Assembly: GCF_032121415.1 (NCBI RefSeq)
Contig: NZ_CP135079.1
Coordinates: 1,488,001-1,552,000, forward strand
Direction of reading: 5' to 3'
Length of the DNA stretch: 64,000 bases
Source of the DNA: Streptomyces parvus
Lineage (GTDB): Bacteria; Actinomycetota; Actinomycetes; Streptomycetales; Streptomycetaceae
In this document: one piece after another, positions 28,313-37,931 of the stretch
Position numbering within the stretch: position 1 is the first letter of the stretch
Layout: each line of letters begins with the position of its first letter
The notes under the pieces: generated by a model
What the model was told of the DNA's origin: nothing
Databases searched by the model: none
The model's input: only the letters and a program-made list of their open reading frames with translations
Translations under genes and position numbers: made by a program

Positions 28313-29056
28313 CTATCCGTCCAACCAGACATATCCGGCGAGCCGCCCGGTGGTGCGGTCTCGGCGGTACGAGAAGTGGTCGCCCGATTCCCGGGTGCAG
28401 TACGGCGAGGAGTGCCGGTCCGTCACACCGAGAGCGGCGAGCTGGGCATGGACTCCGCCGGTGACGTCCACCGCCGGGGTGCCCCAGCTGGTCTCGGACC
28501 AGGTGCCGTGGACCGCCGCGGCGACCTCGGCCCGCATCGCCTCCGGCACTTCGTAGCACCGTCCGCAGACGGCCGGTCCGGTGCGGGCGATGATCCGGGA
28601 GGGGTGTGCGCCGAGCACGGCCATGGCCTCGACCGCCGCCGGAACGACTCCGGCGACCAGTCCCGGCCGCCCCGCGTGCGCCGCCCCGACGACTCCGGCG
28701 ACCGGGTCGGCGAGCAGGACGGGGGTGCAGTCGGCGGTGAGGACCGCGAGCGGCAGCCCACGCCGGGCGGTCACCACCGCGTCCACGGCCGGAATCTCCG
28801 CGTCCGCACCCCAGGGTGCGTCCACCACCGCGACGTCCCGGCCGTGCACCTGGTTCATCCAGACGACGAGCGCCGGGTCGATACCGAGGTCGCGCGCGGC
28901 ACGCTCCCGGTTCGCGCCGACGGCGGCGGGATCGTCTCCGACCGCGCCGCCGAGGTTGAGTTCGCCGTACGGAGCGGCGCTCACTCCGCCCCACCGGTCG
29001 GTGAAGGCGAAGTGAGCGCTGCCCGTGACGGTTTCCGTCCGGTGCCGATCTATCAC
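28313..29056 (-). CDS. pgeF: peptidoglycan editing factor PgeF / laccase-domain protein
   Basis: 247 residues of the multi-copper-polyphenol-oxidase-like fold (PF02578, YlmD/YfiH). The ligand set typical of the family is visible: [43 protein letters not shown] and [15 protein letters not shown]. Some relatives remove wrongly built stem peptides from peptidoglycan precursors; others act as purine nucleoside enzymes, so the activity here is not proved. The GTG start overlaps the ftsZ stop (GTGA), which indicates coupled translation. Confidence 0.92.
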   Translation of the reverse strand: MIDRHRTETVTGSAHFAFTDRWGGVSAAPYGELNLGGAVGDDPAAVGANRERAARDLGIDPALVVWMNQVHGRDVAVVDAPWGADAEIPAVDAVVTARRGLPLAVLTADCTPVLLADPVAGVVGAAHAGRPGLVAGVVPAAVEAMAVLGAHPSRIIARTGPAVCGRCYEVPEAMRAEVAAAVHGTWSETSWGTPAVDVTGGVHAQLAALGVTDRHSSPYCTRESGDHFSYRRDRTTGRLAGYVWLDG

Positions 29057-30276
29057 TTCAAGAAGTCCGGAACGTCCAGCTCTTCGGCCTGGGTGTCCTG
29101 GTAGGGACGGGCCGGCGGGACGTGCGGCGGAGAGACGGGCGGCAGCGCGCTCTCGCTCGAAGCCGACGCGGGGGCGGGCTCGGCCGGGGCCGGGCTCTCC
29201 TCACGCGGGGGTACGGAACCGAGTCCGCCGGACGGGCGCGCGGGCTCGGGGGCGGACCTGACCGGGGTGGCCGGCTCCTCGCGCTTGGCGCTGTTCGCGC
29301 CGAGGACGTTCTCCCGGCGGGCCGGCGGCTGTCCGCCGTCGAAGCCCGCGGCGATCACGGTGACCCGGACCTCGTCGCCCAGGGCGTCGTCGATGACGGC
29401 GCCGAAGATGATGTTGGCCTCGGGGTGGGCCGCCTCGCTCACCAACTGGGCGGCCTCGTTGATCTCGAAGAGACCGAGGTCGCTGCCGCCGGAGATGGAG
29501 AGCAGGACCCCGCGGGCGCCGTCGATGGAGGCTTCCAGGAGGGGCGAGGAGATCGCCATCTCCGCCGCCGCCACCGCGCGGTCGTCGCCGCGCGCCGAGC
29601 CGATGCCCATGAGCGCCGATCCGGCCTCGGACATGACCGACTTGACGTCGGCGAAGTCGAGGTTGATCAGGCCCGGGGTCGTGATGAGGTCGGTGATGCC
29701 CTGGACACCCGAGAGCAGCACCTGGTCGGCCGACTTGAAGGCGTCGAGCACGCTGACCTGACGGTCCGAGATGGACAGCAGGCGGTCGTTGGGGATGACG
29801 ATGAGGGTGTCGACCTCTTCGCGGAGCTCGGCGATGCCGTCCTCCGCCTGGTTCGCGCGTCGCCGACCCTCGAAGGTGAACGGGCGGGTGACCACGCCGA
29901 TCGTCAGGGCGCCCAGCGAGCGCGCGATGTTGGCGACGACGGGTGCGCCGCCGGTGCCGGTGCCGCCGCCTTCGCCGGCGGTGACGAAGACCATGTCGGC
30001 CCCCTTGAGGACCTCCTCGATCTCCTCACGGTGGTCCTCTGCCGCCTTACGACCGACGGCCGGGTTCGCCCCGGCGCCGAGGCCCCGGGTGAGTTCGCGG
30101 CCGACGTCGAGCTTGACGTCGGCGTCGCTCATCAACAGGGCCTGTGCATCCGTGTTGATCGCGATGAACTCGACGCCCTTGAGACCGACCTCGATCATTC
30201 GGTTGATGGCATTGACACCACCGCCGCCGACACCGATGACCTTGATGACTGCGAGGTAGTTCTGCGGTGCTGCCAC
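29053..30276 (-). CDS. ftsZ: FtsZ, tubulin-like division GTPase
   Basis: 407 residues. FtsZ polymerises into the cytokinetic ring; in Streptomyces it makes vegetative crosswalls and the ladders of sporulation septa. GTP-binding features: [16 protein letters not shown] near the start, the tubulin signature [18 protein letters not shown] about residue 100, and the synergy loop [13 protein letters not shown] variable Pro/Ala/Ser linker (about 320-395) leads to the conserved tail LDVPDFLK that binds SepF and other partners. The GTG at 30276 begins [14 protein letters not shown], as in orthologues. Its 276-base upstream gap carries regulatory signals. Confidence 0.98.
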   Translation of the reverse strand: MAAPQNYLAVIKVIGVGGGGVNAINRMIEVGLKGVEFIAINTDAQALLMSDADVKLDVGRELTRGLGAGANPAVGRKAAEDHREEIEEVLKGADMVFVTAGEGGGTGTGGAPVVANIARSLGALTIGVVTRPFTFEGRRRANQAEDGIAELREEVDTLIVIPNDRLLSISDRQVSVLDAFKSADQVLLSGVQGITDLITTPGLINLDFADVKSVMSEAGSALMGIGSARGDDRAVAAAEMAISSPLLEASIDGARGVLLSISGGSDLGLFEINEAAQLVSEAAHPEANIIFGAVIDDALGDEVRVTVIAAGFDGGQPPARRENVLGANSAKREEPATPVRSAPEPARPSGGLGSVPPREESPAPAEPAPASASSESALPPVSPPHVPPARPYQDTQAEELDVPDFLK

Positions 30277-30371
30277 GTCGAAGGCCTCTCGCCTCGAGTT
30301 ACGTGTCGTCGCTCTGCGGTGGCCCCGCGGCGACGACTGATGTCGATGGGGACGGTCCGAACGCCGACCCA

Positions 30372-30396
30372 AACCCTAACGTTCAAGTTTAGGGTT
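30372..30396. promoter_or_regulatory. inverted repeat AACCCTAA/TTAGGGTT in the ftsZ leader
   Basis: AACCCTAA at 30372-30379 and its exact reverse complement TTAGGGTT at 30389-30396 are separated by nine bases. It lies between the predicted promoter and the ftsZ start, about 95-120 bases before the GTG, and its AT content stands out. It may be an operator or a leader hairpin. Confidence 0.6.
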
Positions 30397-30432
30397 ACCA
30401 GTGTGTCTGCTTCCTGGACTCTTCCGAACAGG

Positions 30433-30462
30433 ACACTAAGTCGACAAGTGGCGCACGTTCAA
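30433..30462 (-). promoter_or_regulatory. ftsZp: probable ftsZ promoter
   Basis: Read on the minus strand, TTGAAC (30457-30462) and TAGTGT (30433-30438) are 18 bases apart, a good match to the housekeeping sigma consensus. GACAC, the core recognised by WhiA, occurs at 30432-30436 over the -10 and again, on the opposite strand, at 30403-30407 and 30303-30307. Known S. coelicolor ftsZ has several promoters in a gap of similar size. Confidence 0.6.
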
Positions 30463-30552
30463 CGAACACGCCGAACCTCCCGTTTTTCTTTTCACCCTAT
30501 GTGATCACCCGTAGCGCTGACCAACCAGGGTGCTGGCCAGCACAAATGCCCG

Positions 30553-31347
30553 TCAACTCCCCGATACCGCCGGGGCGGTGGGAGCGCTTACGTCGAACTG
30601 TCCTGCTTTGGGCTCCGCCTTCATGAGCGCGGAGAGGATGTGCGCCTTCGCCGCGCCGTCCTCACCGCTGCCCCAGGTCACCTCGCGATCCCGGGTGAGC
30701 CGCAAGGAGATCGCGTCGAACGAGGCGACCCGGACGACCTCGGTGTCCCTGGCGACGGCCGCCGGAAGGTCGCCGGTGACCCGGACCGCTTCCCGCAACA
30801 GACGGTCACCGCCGAAGCGGCGGAGGCTCGCGGACGGTTCGGGATTCAGCTCCAGCAGGGGCACGCCCTTCGGAGCCCGTTCCACGGTGGCGAAGCGCAC
30901 GCCCTTGGCGTCCACTTCCACGAACCTCCCGGCCTTTTCGACCAGAAGGACCGGCTTTCGCTCCGTCACCTTAAGGCCGATTCCGTTCGGCCAGGACCGA
31001 ACGACATCAACTCTGTCGATACGAGGCAACTTCTGGCGCAACCGGTGTTCCATCGCATCGGTGTCCACGGAGACCAGCGGAGCTCCGACCGGAGTGGCGG
31101 CAACCGCTTCCACTTCCTCCCGGGTCAGGACCTCGACGCCGCTCGTGGTGACCTTCTCGACGCGGAGCCAGGAGGAGCCGTAGAGCGCCCAGATCACGAA
31201 CGCGGCGAGCAGGGCCGCCGCGGCGCCGATCAGGATCAGCAGGGCACGGCGGCTGATCCGGGGCCCCACGGGGCCGATGTGCGGCGGGCGGGCGGAAGTG
31301 TCCGCCCGCCCGGGTGCGCCGCGCTGGGCGGTCGTCGGTCCGGCCAC
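30553..31347 (-). CDS. ftsQ: FtsQ, divisome membrane protein
   Basis: 264 residues, a bitopic protein that links early and late division proteins. After a polar cytoplasmic leader (1-35) comes one helix, ALLILIGAAAALLAAFVIWALY. The POTRA domain follows (LRVEKVTTSGVEVLTREEVEAVAATPVGAPLV), and the FtsQ domain includes IDRVDVVRSWPNGIGLKVTERKPV. The GTG at 31347 has GAAGGAG 6 bases upstream. It lies 62 bases after murG with no murC or ddl between. Confidence 0.95.
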   Translation of the reverse strand: MAGPTTAQRGAPGRADTSARPPHIGPVGPRISRRALLILIGAAAALLAAFVIWALYGSSWLRVEKVTTSGVEVLTREEVEAVAATPVGAPLVSVDTDAMEHRLRQKLPRIDRVDVVRSWPNGIGLKVTERKPVLLVEKAGRFVEVDAKGVRFATVERAPKGVPLLELNPEPSASLRRFGGDRLLREAVRVTGDLPAAVARDTEVVRVASFDAISLRLTRDREVTWGSGEDGAAKAHILSALMKAEPKAGQFDVSAPTAPAVSGS

Positions 31348-31409
31348 GCTCGCTCCTTCGCCGGACCCGGGACGCCCGCCCCGGGTCCGTACCGCATCAC
31401 GCCGTACGC

Positions 31410-32498
31410 CTAGCGGCGCGCGGCAATCGCTTCGTACACCATGCCGACGAGCAGGTCGTCGGCGTCGCGCCGGCCGAACTCGGCGGCGGCGCGGGACATT
31501 TCGTACAGCCGGTGGGGGTCCGACAGCACCGGCAGGACGTTGGACTGCACCCACTCCGGGGTGAGCGCCGCGTCGTCCACCAGCAGGCCGCCGCCGGCGT
31601 TGACCACCGGCTGGGCGTTGAGCCGCTGTTCGCCGTTGCCGATGGGCAGCGGGACGTAGGCGGCGGGGAGCCCGACGGCGGAGAGTTCGGCGACGGTCAT
31701 CGCGCCCGCGCGGCAGAGCATCATGTCGGCCGCGGCGTACGCGAGATCCATCCGGTCCACGTACGGTACCGGGATGTAGGGCGGCATCCCGGGCATGTTG
31801 TCAATGCGCGGCAATTCGTTCTTCGGGCCCACCACGTGGAGGATCTGGATCCCCGAGCGCTGGAGGAGCGGCGCGACCCGCTGGACCACCTCGTTGAGGT
31901 GGCGCGCGCCCTGCGAGCCGCCGGAGACCAGCAGCGTGGGCAGGTTGGGGTCGAGGCCGAAGGCGGCGCGGGCCTCCGGGCGGACCCGGGCGCGGTCCAG
32001 GGTGGCGATGGTGCGGCGCAGCGGGATGCCGATGTAGCGGGCGCCGCGCAGCTTGCTGTCCGGGGTGGAGACGGCGACCCCGTGGGCGTACCGCGAGCCG
32101 ATCTTGTTGGCCAGGCCCGGGCGGGCGTTGGCCTCGTGGACGACGATCGGCACGCCGACGCGCTTGGCGGCCAGGTAGCCGGGCAGGGCGACATAGCCTC
32201 CGAAGCCGACCACGCAGTCCGCCTTGGTGCGCTCCAGGACCTGCTCGGCGGCCTTGATCGTGCCGCGCAGCCTGCCCGGGACGGTGATCAGTTCGGGCGT
32301 GGGCTTACGCGGCAGCGGGACGGCGGGGATGAGCGCCAGCTCGTACCCCCGCTCGGGTACGAGCCTGGTCTCCAGGCCGCGTTCCGTGCCGAGGGCCGTG
32401 ATTCCCACGGTCGGGTCCTGCCTGCGCAGGGCGTCTGCGAGGGCAAGCGCGGGCTCGATGTGTCCGGCGGTCCCCCCGCCGGCGAGTACGACATGCAC
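31410..32498 (-). CDS. murG: MurG, lipid II-forming GlcNAc transferase
   Basis: 362 residues. MurG adds GlcNAc from UDP-GlcNAc to lipid I at the inner face of the membrane. The first glycine loop is [20 protein letters not shown], the second Rossmann domain has [16 protein letters not shown], and the donor-site stretch is [25 protein letters not shown]. The length is normal. It begins 6 bases after the ftsW stop, and the reading shows no truncation. Confidence 0.97.
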   Translation of the reverse strand: MHVVLAGGGTAGHIEPALALADALRRQDPTVGITALGTERGLETRLVPERGYELALIPAVPLPRKPTPELITVPGRLRGTIKAAEQVLERTKADCVVGFGGYVALPGYLAAKRVGVPIVVHEANARPGLANKIGSRYAHGVAVSTPDSKLRGARYIGIPLRRTIATLDRARVRPEARAAFGLDPNLPTLLVSGGSQGARHLNEVVQRVAPLLQRSGIQILHVVGPKNELPRIDNMPGMPPYIPVPYVDRMDLAYAAADMMLCRAGAMTVAELSAVGLPAAYVPLPIGNGEQRLNAQPVVNAGGGLLVDDAALTPEWVQSNVLPVLSDPHRLYEMSRAAAEFGRRDADDLLVGMVYEAIAARR

Positions 32499-32504
32499 CG
32501 AAAT

Positions 32505-33950
32505 TCACCGCTCTCCGGACGGACGCTTCTTGACGCGCCGTCTCATCGTCTTCCATCTCACCCCGGGCTTCCGCATGGCCAGGGCCGCCTTCGCCGCGGG
32601 GTCCTCCCGTGCGAAGGCGATCATCAGCCCGACCGCGAACATCGTCGGCAGCAGGGCCGATCCCCCGTAGGAGAACAGCGGGAGCGGAACCCCGGCGATC
32701 GGCAACAGGCCGAGCACCGCACCGATGTTGATCACGGCCTGGGCCGTGATCCACGTGGTCACGCCTCCCGCGGCATACCGCACGAAGGGGTCCTCCGTGC
32801 GTCCGGCCACGCGGATACCCGCATAGCCTAGAGCCGCGAAGAGGGCGAGCACGGACAGCGTCCCCGCCAGACCCAGTTCCTCACCGGTGATCGCGAAGAT
32901 GAAGTCGGTGTGGGGTTCCGGGAGTTGACCCCATTTTTCCACACTCGCACCCAGCCCGGAACCGAACCATCCGCCGGACGCCAGAGCATAGATTCCGTGG
33001 GCGGCCTGCCAGCAGCCGCCCTCGGGGTCGGGTTCGCTCACACCCATGCAGGCGAGCCGGGACATCCGGTTGGGGCTGGTCCTGATCAGCAGGAACGCGA
33101 GGACGGCGGCGAAGCCGAGGACCCCGGCGAAGAGGCGGGTGGGGGCGCCGGCCAGCCAGAGCAGCCCGAACAGGATCGCCGTGAGAATGATCGCTGTTCC
33201 CATGTCGCCGCCGAGCATGATCAGTCCGAGCAGCATGAAGGCGACCGGTACGAGCGGTACGAGCATGTGCTTCCACTGCGTCAGCAACCGCTTGTCCTGC
33301 TTGCGGGCCAGCAGGTCCGCCCCCCACAGGATGAGGGCCAGCTTGCCGAACTCGCTGGGCTGGAGCTGGAACGGGCCGCCCAGGTAGAGCCAGTTCTGGT
33401 TGCCGTTGACCGACATCCCTATCCCCGGCACCTGGACCAGGACCATCAGGAAGACGGTGACCATCAGTATCGGGTAGGCCAGCCCCCGGTGGAGCTTCAC
33501 GGGCATCCGGGCGGCGATCAGCATCAGTCCGCCCCCGATGACGGCGGCGAGGAACTGCTTGCCGAAGAAGTACGTCGCGGGCTTGCTGATGTCCAGCGCC
33601 TTGATCATCGATGCGGAGTAGACCATCACCAGGCCCAGCACGGTGATCAGGAGGCTGGAGCCGAGGATCACGTAGTAGGCGGTCAGGGGCCGGTCCCAGG
33701 CCCGCCGCGCCCGCTCGTAGGCCCGGCGCGGTCCGCCGCCTCGCCCGGAGCGCGGGGTACGGGACCCGGACCCGCCGCGTCCCGTGGCGCGGGGTGTCTC
33801 GGGGCGCCGGGCGCCGGTGGCGAGCCGTCCGCGCAGGGCGAGCCCGGGGGGCAGGGGTACGCCGGCGGCGGCGGGCGCCGCGGCGAGAGGGCGGGGTGCC
33901 GAGGCCCGTGCGCTCTCCCGCCGTACGGCGGATCTCTCGTCGGCCGGCAT
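32505..33950 (-). CDS. ftsW: FtsW, SEDS-family septal glycosyltransferase
   Basis: 481 residues. FtsW polymerises lipid II into septal glycan together with FtsI. About 85 residues of basic, Pro/Arg-rich cytoplasmic sequence precede ten membrane helices, starting YYVILGSSLLITVLGLVMVYSAS. SEDS marks: KQFLAAVIGGG, LQPSEFGKLALILWGAD, GGDMGTAIILTAI, the large outer loop with EPDPEGGCWQAAHG, DFIFAITGEELGLAG, and the C-terminal GVPLPLFSYGGSALLPTM. The ATG at 33950 has GGAGGGG upstream. It is 64 bases after murD. Confidence 0.96.
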   Translation of the reverse strand: MPADERSAVRRESARASAPRPLAAAPAAAGVPLPPGLALRGRLATGARRPETPRATGRGGSGSRTPRSGRGGGPRRAYERARRAWDRPLTAYYVILGSSLLITVLGLVMVYSASMIKALDISKPATYFFGKQFLAAVIGGGLMLIAARMPVKLHRGLAYPILMVTVFLMVLVQVPGIGMSVNGNQNWLYLGGPFQLQPSEFGKLALILWGADLLARKQDKRLLTQWKHMLVPLVPVAFMLLGLIMLGGDMGTAIILTAILFGLLWLAGAPTRLFAGVLGFAAVLAFLLIRTSPNRMSRLACMGVSEPDPEGGCWQAAHGIYALASGGWFGSGLGASVEKWGQLPEPHTDFIFAITGEELGLAGTLSVLALFAALGYAGIRVAGRTEDPFVRYAAGGVTTWITAQAVINIGAVLGLLPIAGVPLPLFSYGGSALLPTMFAVGLMIAFAREDPAAKAALAMRKPGVRWKTMRRRVKKRPSGER

Positions 33951-34014
33951 TGTCGCTGTCCCCTCCACTGCTCGTGCGCCGGGGCCCGTGACCCCGGGCG
34001 CGGAGCCCGGTCGG

Positions 34015-35457
34015 TCAGGCGCTCTCGTCGGCGCGTGCGCGGACCGCGTCCGCGAACGCCTCGCCCCGCTTGTTGTAGTTGGTGAACATGTCCATCGAGG
34101 CACAGGCCGGGGCCAGCAGTACCGTATCGCCCGGCCGGGCGAGCTCGGCGGCCCGCGCCACCGCTTCGGACATCGCCCCAGTGTCGGTCCGGTCGAGGTC
34201 GACCACCGGGACTTCCGGGGCGTGTCGCGTCAGGGCTTCGTGGATGAGGGCGCGATCGGCGCCCATCAGCACGACGCCGCGCAGCCGCTTCGCCGCGCCG
34301 GTGACCAGCTCGTCGAAGGTGGCGCCCTTGGCGAGGCCGCCCGCGATCCAGACGATGGATTCGTACGCGGCCAGCGAGGCCTCGGTGGCGTGGGTGTTGG
34401 TGGCCTTGGAGTCGTCCACGTAGGCGACTTCGCCGATGTCCGCGACGTGTTCGATGCGGTGGGCGTCCGGCCGGAAGGCGCGCAGCCCGCCGCGGACGGC
34501 GGCCGGCTCCACACCGAAGGCACGGGCGAGGGCGGCGGCCGCGAGGGCGTTGGCGATGTTGTGCGGGGCGGGCGGGTTGACGTCGGTGACCTCGGCCAGC
34601 TCCTGGGCCTGCTTCTGCCGGTTGGCGACGAACGCCCGGTCGACGAGGATCCCGTCGACCACGCCGAGCTGCGAGGGGCCGGGGGCGCCGAGGGTGAAGC
34701 CGATGGCGCGGCAGCCCTCTTCGACGTCGGCCTCGCGGACCAGGTCCTCGGTGGCCGGGTCGGCCACGTTGTAGACGCAGGCCACGGTGTTGCCCTCGTA
34801 GACGCGGCCCTTGTCGGCGGCGTACGCCTCCATCGAGCCGTGCCAGTCGAGGTGGTCGGGGGCCAGGTTGAGGACGGCGGCGGAGTGGGCGCGCAGGGAG
34901 GGCGCCCAGTGCAGCTGGTAGCTGGAGAGTTCGACGGCGAGGACGTCGTACTCGCTCTCGCCGAGCACCGCGTCCAGCAGCGATACGCCGATGTTGCCGA
35001 CGGCCGCGGTGCGCAGGCCCGCCGCCTCCAGGATGGAGGCCAGCATGCGTACGGTCGTGGTCTTGCCGTTGGTGCCGGTGACCGCGAGCCAGGGGGCGGA
35101 CTTCCTGCCGTTGTCGCCGCGCAGGCGCCAGGCCAGTTCGACGTCGCCCCAGACCGGGACGCCCGCCTCGGCGGCAGCCAGGAAGAGCGGTTTGTCCGGC
35201 TGCCAGCCGGGGGCGGTGACGACGAGTTCCGTGGACGGCGGCAGGGTGGCGCCGTCGCCGAGGCGCACGGTCATGCCGAGCGCCTCCAGTTCGGCCGCCT
35301 GCGCCCGGGCGCGTTCGTCGTCGCCGTCGTTGACGACGGTGACGAGCGCGCCGCGCTCGTGCAGGGCGCGGGCAGCGGGGATTCCGCTGACGCCGAGCCC
35401 GGCGACGGTGACGTGCTTGCCCTGCCAGTCCACGGTGCTCACTTCTTGGCTGCCCAT
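34015..35457 (-). CDS. murD: MurD, UDP-MurNAc-L-alanine:D-glutamate ligase
   Basis: 480 residues. MurD adds D-Glu to UDP-MurNAc-L-Ala in the cytoplasm. N-terminal nucleotide-sugar domain: [24 protein letters not shown]-binding P-loop: [16 protein letters not shown]. Then [23 protein letters not shown], and the C-terminal domain with [34 protein letters not shown] 35457 overlaps the mraY stop by 17 bases; GTG 35442 (a GTGA overlap) is an equally good start, so the first five residues are uncertain. Confidence 0.96.
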   Translation of the reverse strand: MGSQEVSTVDWQGKHVTVAGLGVSGIPAARALHERGALVTVVNDGDDERARAQAAELEALGMTVRLGDGATLPPSTELVVTAPGWQPDKPLFLAAAEAGVPVWGDVELAWRLRGDNGRKSAPWLAVTGTNGKTTTVRMLASILEAAGLRTAAVGNIGVSLLDAVLGESEYDVLAVELSSYQLHWAPSLRAHSAAVLNLAPDHLDWHGSMEAYAADKGRVYEGNTVACVYNVADPATEDLVREADVEEGCRAIGFTLGAPGPSQLGVVDGILVDRAFVANRQKQAQELAEVTDVNPPAPHNIANALAAAALARAFGVEPAAVRGGLRAFRPDAHRIEHVADIGEVAYVDDSKATNTHATEASLAAYESIVWIAGGLAKGATFDELVTGAAKRLRGVVLMGADRALIHEALTRHAPEVPVVDLDRTDTGAMSEAVARAAELARPGDTVLLAPACASMDMFTNYNKRGEAFADAVRARADESA

Positions 35458-36509
35458 CCCGCGTAGAAGAGGCCGAGTCCGACGATCACGCACATGCCCT
35501 GGATGATCCAGAAGCGGACCACGACAAGGACTTCGGACCAGCCCTTGAGTTCGAAGTGGTGCTGGAGCGGCGCCATGCGGAACACGCGCTTGCCGGTCAT
35601 CTTGAACGAACCGACCTGGATGACCACGGACATGGTGATCATCACGAAGAGGCCGCCGAGGATGGCGAGCAGGAACTCGGTGCGGGACAGGATCGCGAGG
35701 CCCGCGAGCGCGCCGCCGAGGGCGAGCGAGCCGGTGTCGCCCATGAAGATCTTGGCGGGCGAGGTGTTCCACCACAGGAAGCCGAAGCAGGCGCCCATCA
35801 GGGCTGCGGCGACGACGGCGAGGTCGAGCGGGTCGCGTACCTCGAAACAGGCGCTGGGGTTGGTCAGGTTGTCCGCGTTGGCGCAGGACTCCTGGAACTG
35901 CCAGAGGCCGATGAAGGTGTAGGCGCCGAAGACCATCACCGAGGCGCCGGTGGCCAGACCGTCGAGGCCGTCGGTCAGGTTCACGCCGTTGGACATGGCG
36001 AGGATCATGAACAGCGCCCAGACGCAGAACAGCACCGGTCCGATCGACCAGCCGAAGTCCTCGACGAACGAGAGCCGGGTGGAGGCCGGGGTGTAGTTCA
36101 TGGAGTTGGGGAACTGGAGCGAGAGCACCGCGAACGCGATGCCGACGATCAGCTGTCCGGCCATCTTCGCCTTGGCCCGCAGACCGAGCGAACGCTGCTT
36201 GACGATCTTGATGTAGTCGTCGAGGAAGCCGACGAGGCCCATGCCCGCCATGAGGAAGAGCACGAGGACACCGGAGTAGCGGATGTCCTCACCCGTGATG
36301 ACCTTCGCGAGGAGGTACGCGACGATCGTCGCCAGGATGAAGGCGATGCCGCCCATCGTGGGCGTGCCCTTCTTGCTGCCGTGGGTGCGCGGGCCGTCGT
36401 CCCGGATGAACTGCCCGTAGCCCTTGCGGGCCAGCAGCTTGATCAGCAGCGGGGTGCCGACCAGGGTCAGGAAGAGCCCGATGGCTCCCGCGAAGAGGAT
36501 CTGCCTCAT
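35439..36509 (-). CDS. mraY: MraY, phospho-MurNAc-pentapeptide translocase
   Basis: 356 residues, ten membrane helices. MraY transfers phospho-MurNAc-pentapeptide to undecaprenyl phosphate, making lipid I. Signature stretches: [41 protein letters not shown] with the catalytic Asp pair, [14 protein letters not shown], and [16 protein letters not shown]. The ORF overlaps murF by 4 bases and murD by up to 19, so the three are translated as a coupled set. The length is normal. Confidence 0.97.
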   Translation of the reverse strand: MRQILFAGAIGLFLTLVGTPLLIKLLARKGYGQFIRDDGPRTHGSKKGTPTMGGIAFILATIVAYLLAKVITGEDIRYSGVLVLFLMAGMGLVGFLDDYIKIVKQRSLGLRAKAKMAGQLIVGIAFAVLSLQFPNSMNYTPASTRLSFVEDFGWSIGPVLFCVWALFMILAMSNGVNLTDGLDGLATGASVMVFGAYTFIGLWQFQESCANADNLTNPSACFEVRDPLDLAVVAAALMGACFGFLWWNTSPAKIFMGDTGSLALGGALAGLAILSRTEFLLAILGGLFVMITMSVVIQVGSFKMTGKRVFRMAPLQHHFELKGWSEVLVVVRFWIIQGMCVIVGLGLFYAGWAAKK

Positions 36510-37927
36510 CGGCCGGCGACCTCGCCCTCGGTCGAGTTCTCCAGCAGTGCCTGGGCGACCTTCTCCAGGCCGACCGACCGGGACGCCTTCACCAGCACGA
36601 CGTCTCCCGGGCGCAGTTCACTGCGCAACAGGTCGACGGCCGCCTGCGCGTCGGACACGTGCACCGACTCCTCACCCCACGAACCCTCGTTATATGCGCC
36701 CAGTTGCAGCCAGGAGGCTTCTCTGCCCCCGACAGCGACGAGCTTGCTGACGTTGAGCCGGACGGCGAGCCGTCCGACCGCGTCGTGCTCGGCGAGCGAC
36801 GCGTCACCGAGCTCGGCCATCTGGCCGAGCACCGCCCAGGTGCGTCCCCCGTCGGCCCCTCGGGCCTGGCCCATGGCGGCCAGCGCACGCAGTGCGGCTC
36901 TCATGGATTCGGGGTTCGCGTTGTAGGCGTCGTTGACAACCGTCACACCGTCCCCGCGCTCGGTGACCTCCATGCGCCAGCGGGAGAGGGTGCCCGCCTC
37001 CGAGAGCGCATCGGCGATCTCGGTCACGGACATGCCCAACTCATGGGCGACGGCGGCCGCGGCGAGCGCGTTCGACACGTGGTGCTCACCGTACAGGCGC
37101 ATGGTCACGTCGCTGCACCCGGTGGGTGTGTGGAGCTCGAACGCGGGCCGCCCGTCGGGGGTCATCCGGACCTTCTCGCCCCGTACGTCCGCTTCGGGGG
37201 CTTCTCCGAAGAGCAGGACGCGGGCCTTGGTGCGCGAGGCCATGGCCCGGACGAGCGGGTCGTCGGCGTTGAGCACGGCGCAGCCGTCCTCCGGCAGGCC
37301 CTCGACCATCTCGCCCTTGGCCTGGGCGATGGCCTCCCGGCTGCCGAACTCGCCGAGGTGCGCGGAGCCGACGTTGAGGACCAGGCCGACCCGGGGCGGG
37401 GTCAGCTCGGTGAGGTAGCGGATGTGGCCGATGCCGCGGGCGCCCATCTCCAGGACCAGGTGCTCGGTCTCGGCGGTGGCGCTCAGGGCGGTGAGCGGCA
37501 GCCCGATCTCGTTGTTGAGGGAGCCGGGTGTCCAGACGGTCGGGCCGTGGCGCTGGAGGAGCTGCGCGATCAGGTCCTTGGTGGACGTCTTGCCGGCCGA
37601 GCCGGTGAGGGCGACGACGCTGGTGCCGAGGCGTTCGACGGCGGCCCGGGCGAGGGCTCCGAGCGCGCCGACGACGTCGTCCACGACGATCGCCGGAACG
37701 CCGACGGGGCGGGCCGCCAGCACGGCTGCCGCGCCCGCCTCGACGGCGCGCTGGGCGTAGTCGTGGCCGTCGACCCGTTCTCCGGCGAACGCGGCGAACA
37801 GGCTGCCGGGCGCGACCTCGCGGGAGTCGATGACGACGGGTCCGGTCACGGTGACTGCCGGGTCCGGTATGTCGTGCGGCTGCCCGCCGACGATTTCGGC
37901 GATCTCGGCGAGGGAAAGGGTGATCAC
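36506..37927 (-). CDS. murF: MurF, D-Ala-D-Ala adding enzyme
   Basis: 473 residues. MurF adds the D-Ala-D-Ala dipeptide to UDP-MurNAc-tripeptide. N-terminal domain: [14 protein letters not shown], then [28 protein letters not shown]-loop: [36 protein letters not shown] and [17 protein letters not shown] are family blocks. The GTG start at 37927 is 4 bases after the murE stop and follows AGGGATGA. The stop overlaps the mraY start. Confidence 0.96.
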   Translation of the reverse strand: MITLSLAEIAEIVGGQPHDIPDPAVTVTGPVVIDSREVAPGSLFAAFAGERVDGHDYAQRAVEAGAAAVLAARPVGVPAIVVDDVVGALGALARAAVERLGTSVVALTGSAGKTSTKDLIAQLLQRHGPTVWTPGSLNNEIGLPLTALSATAETEHLVLEMGARGIGHIRYLTELTPPRVGLVLNVGSAHLGEFGSREAIAQAKGEMVEGLPEDGCAVLNADDPLVRAMASRTKARVLLFGEAPEADVRGEKVRMTPDGRPAFELHTPTGCSDVTMRLYGEHHVSNALAAAAVAHELGMSVTEIADALSEAGTLSRWRMEVTERGDGVTVVNDAYNANPESMRAALRALAAMGQARGADGGRTWAVLGQMAELGDASLAEHDAVGRLAVRLNVSKLVAVGGREASWLQLGAYNEGSWGEESVHVSDAQAAVDLLRSELRPGDVVLVKASRSVGLEKVAQALLENSTEGEVAGR

Positions 37928-37931
37928 TTGG

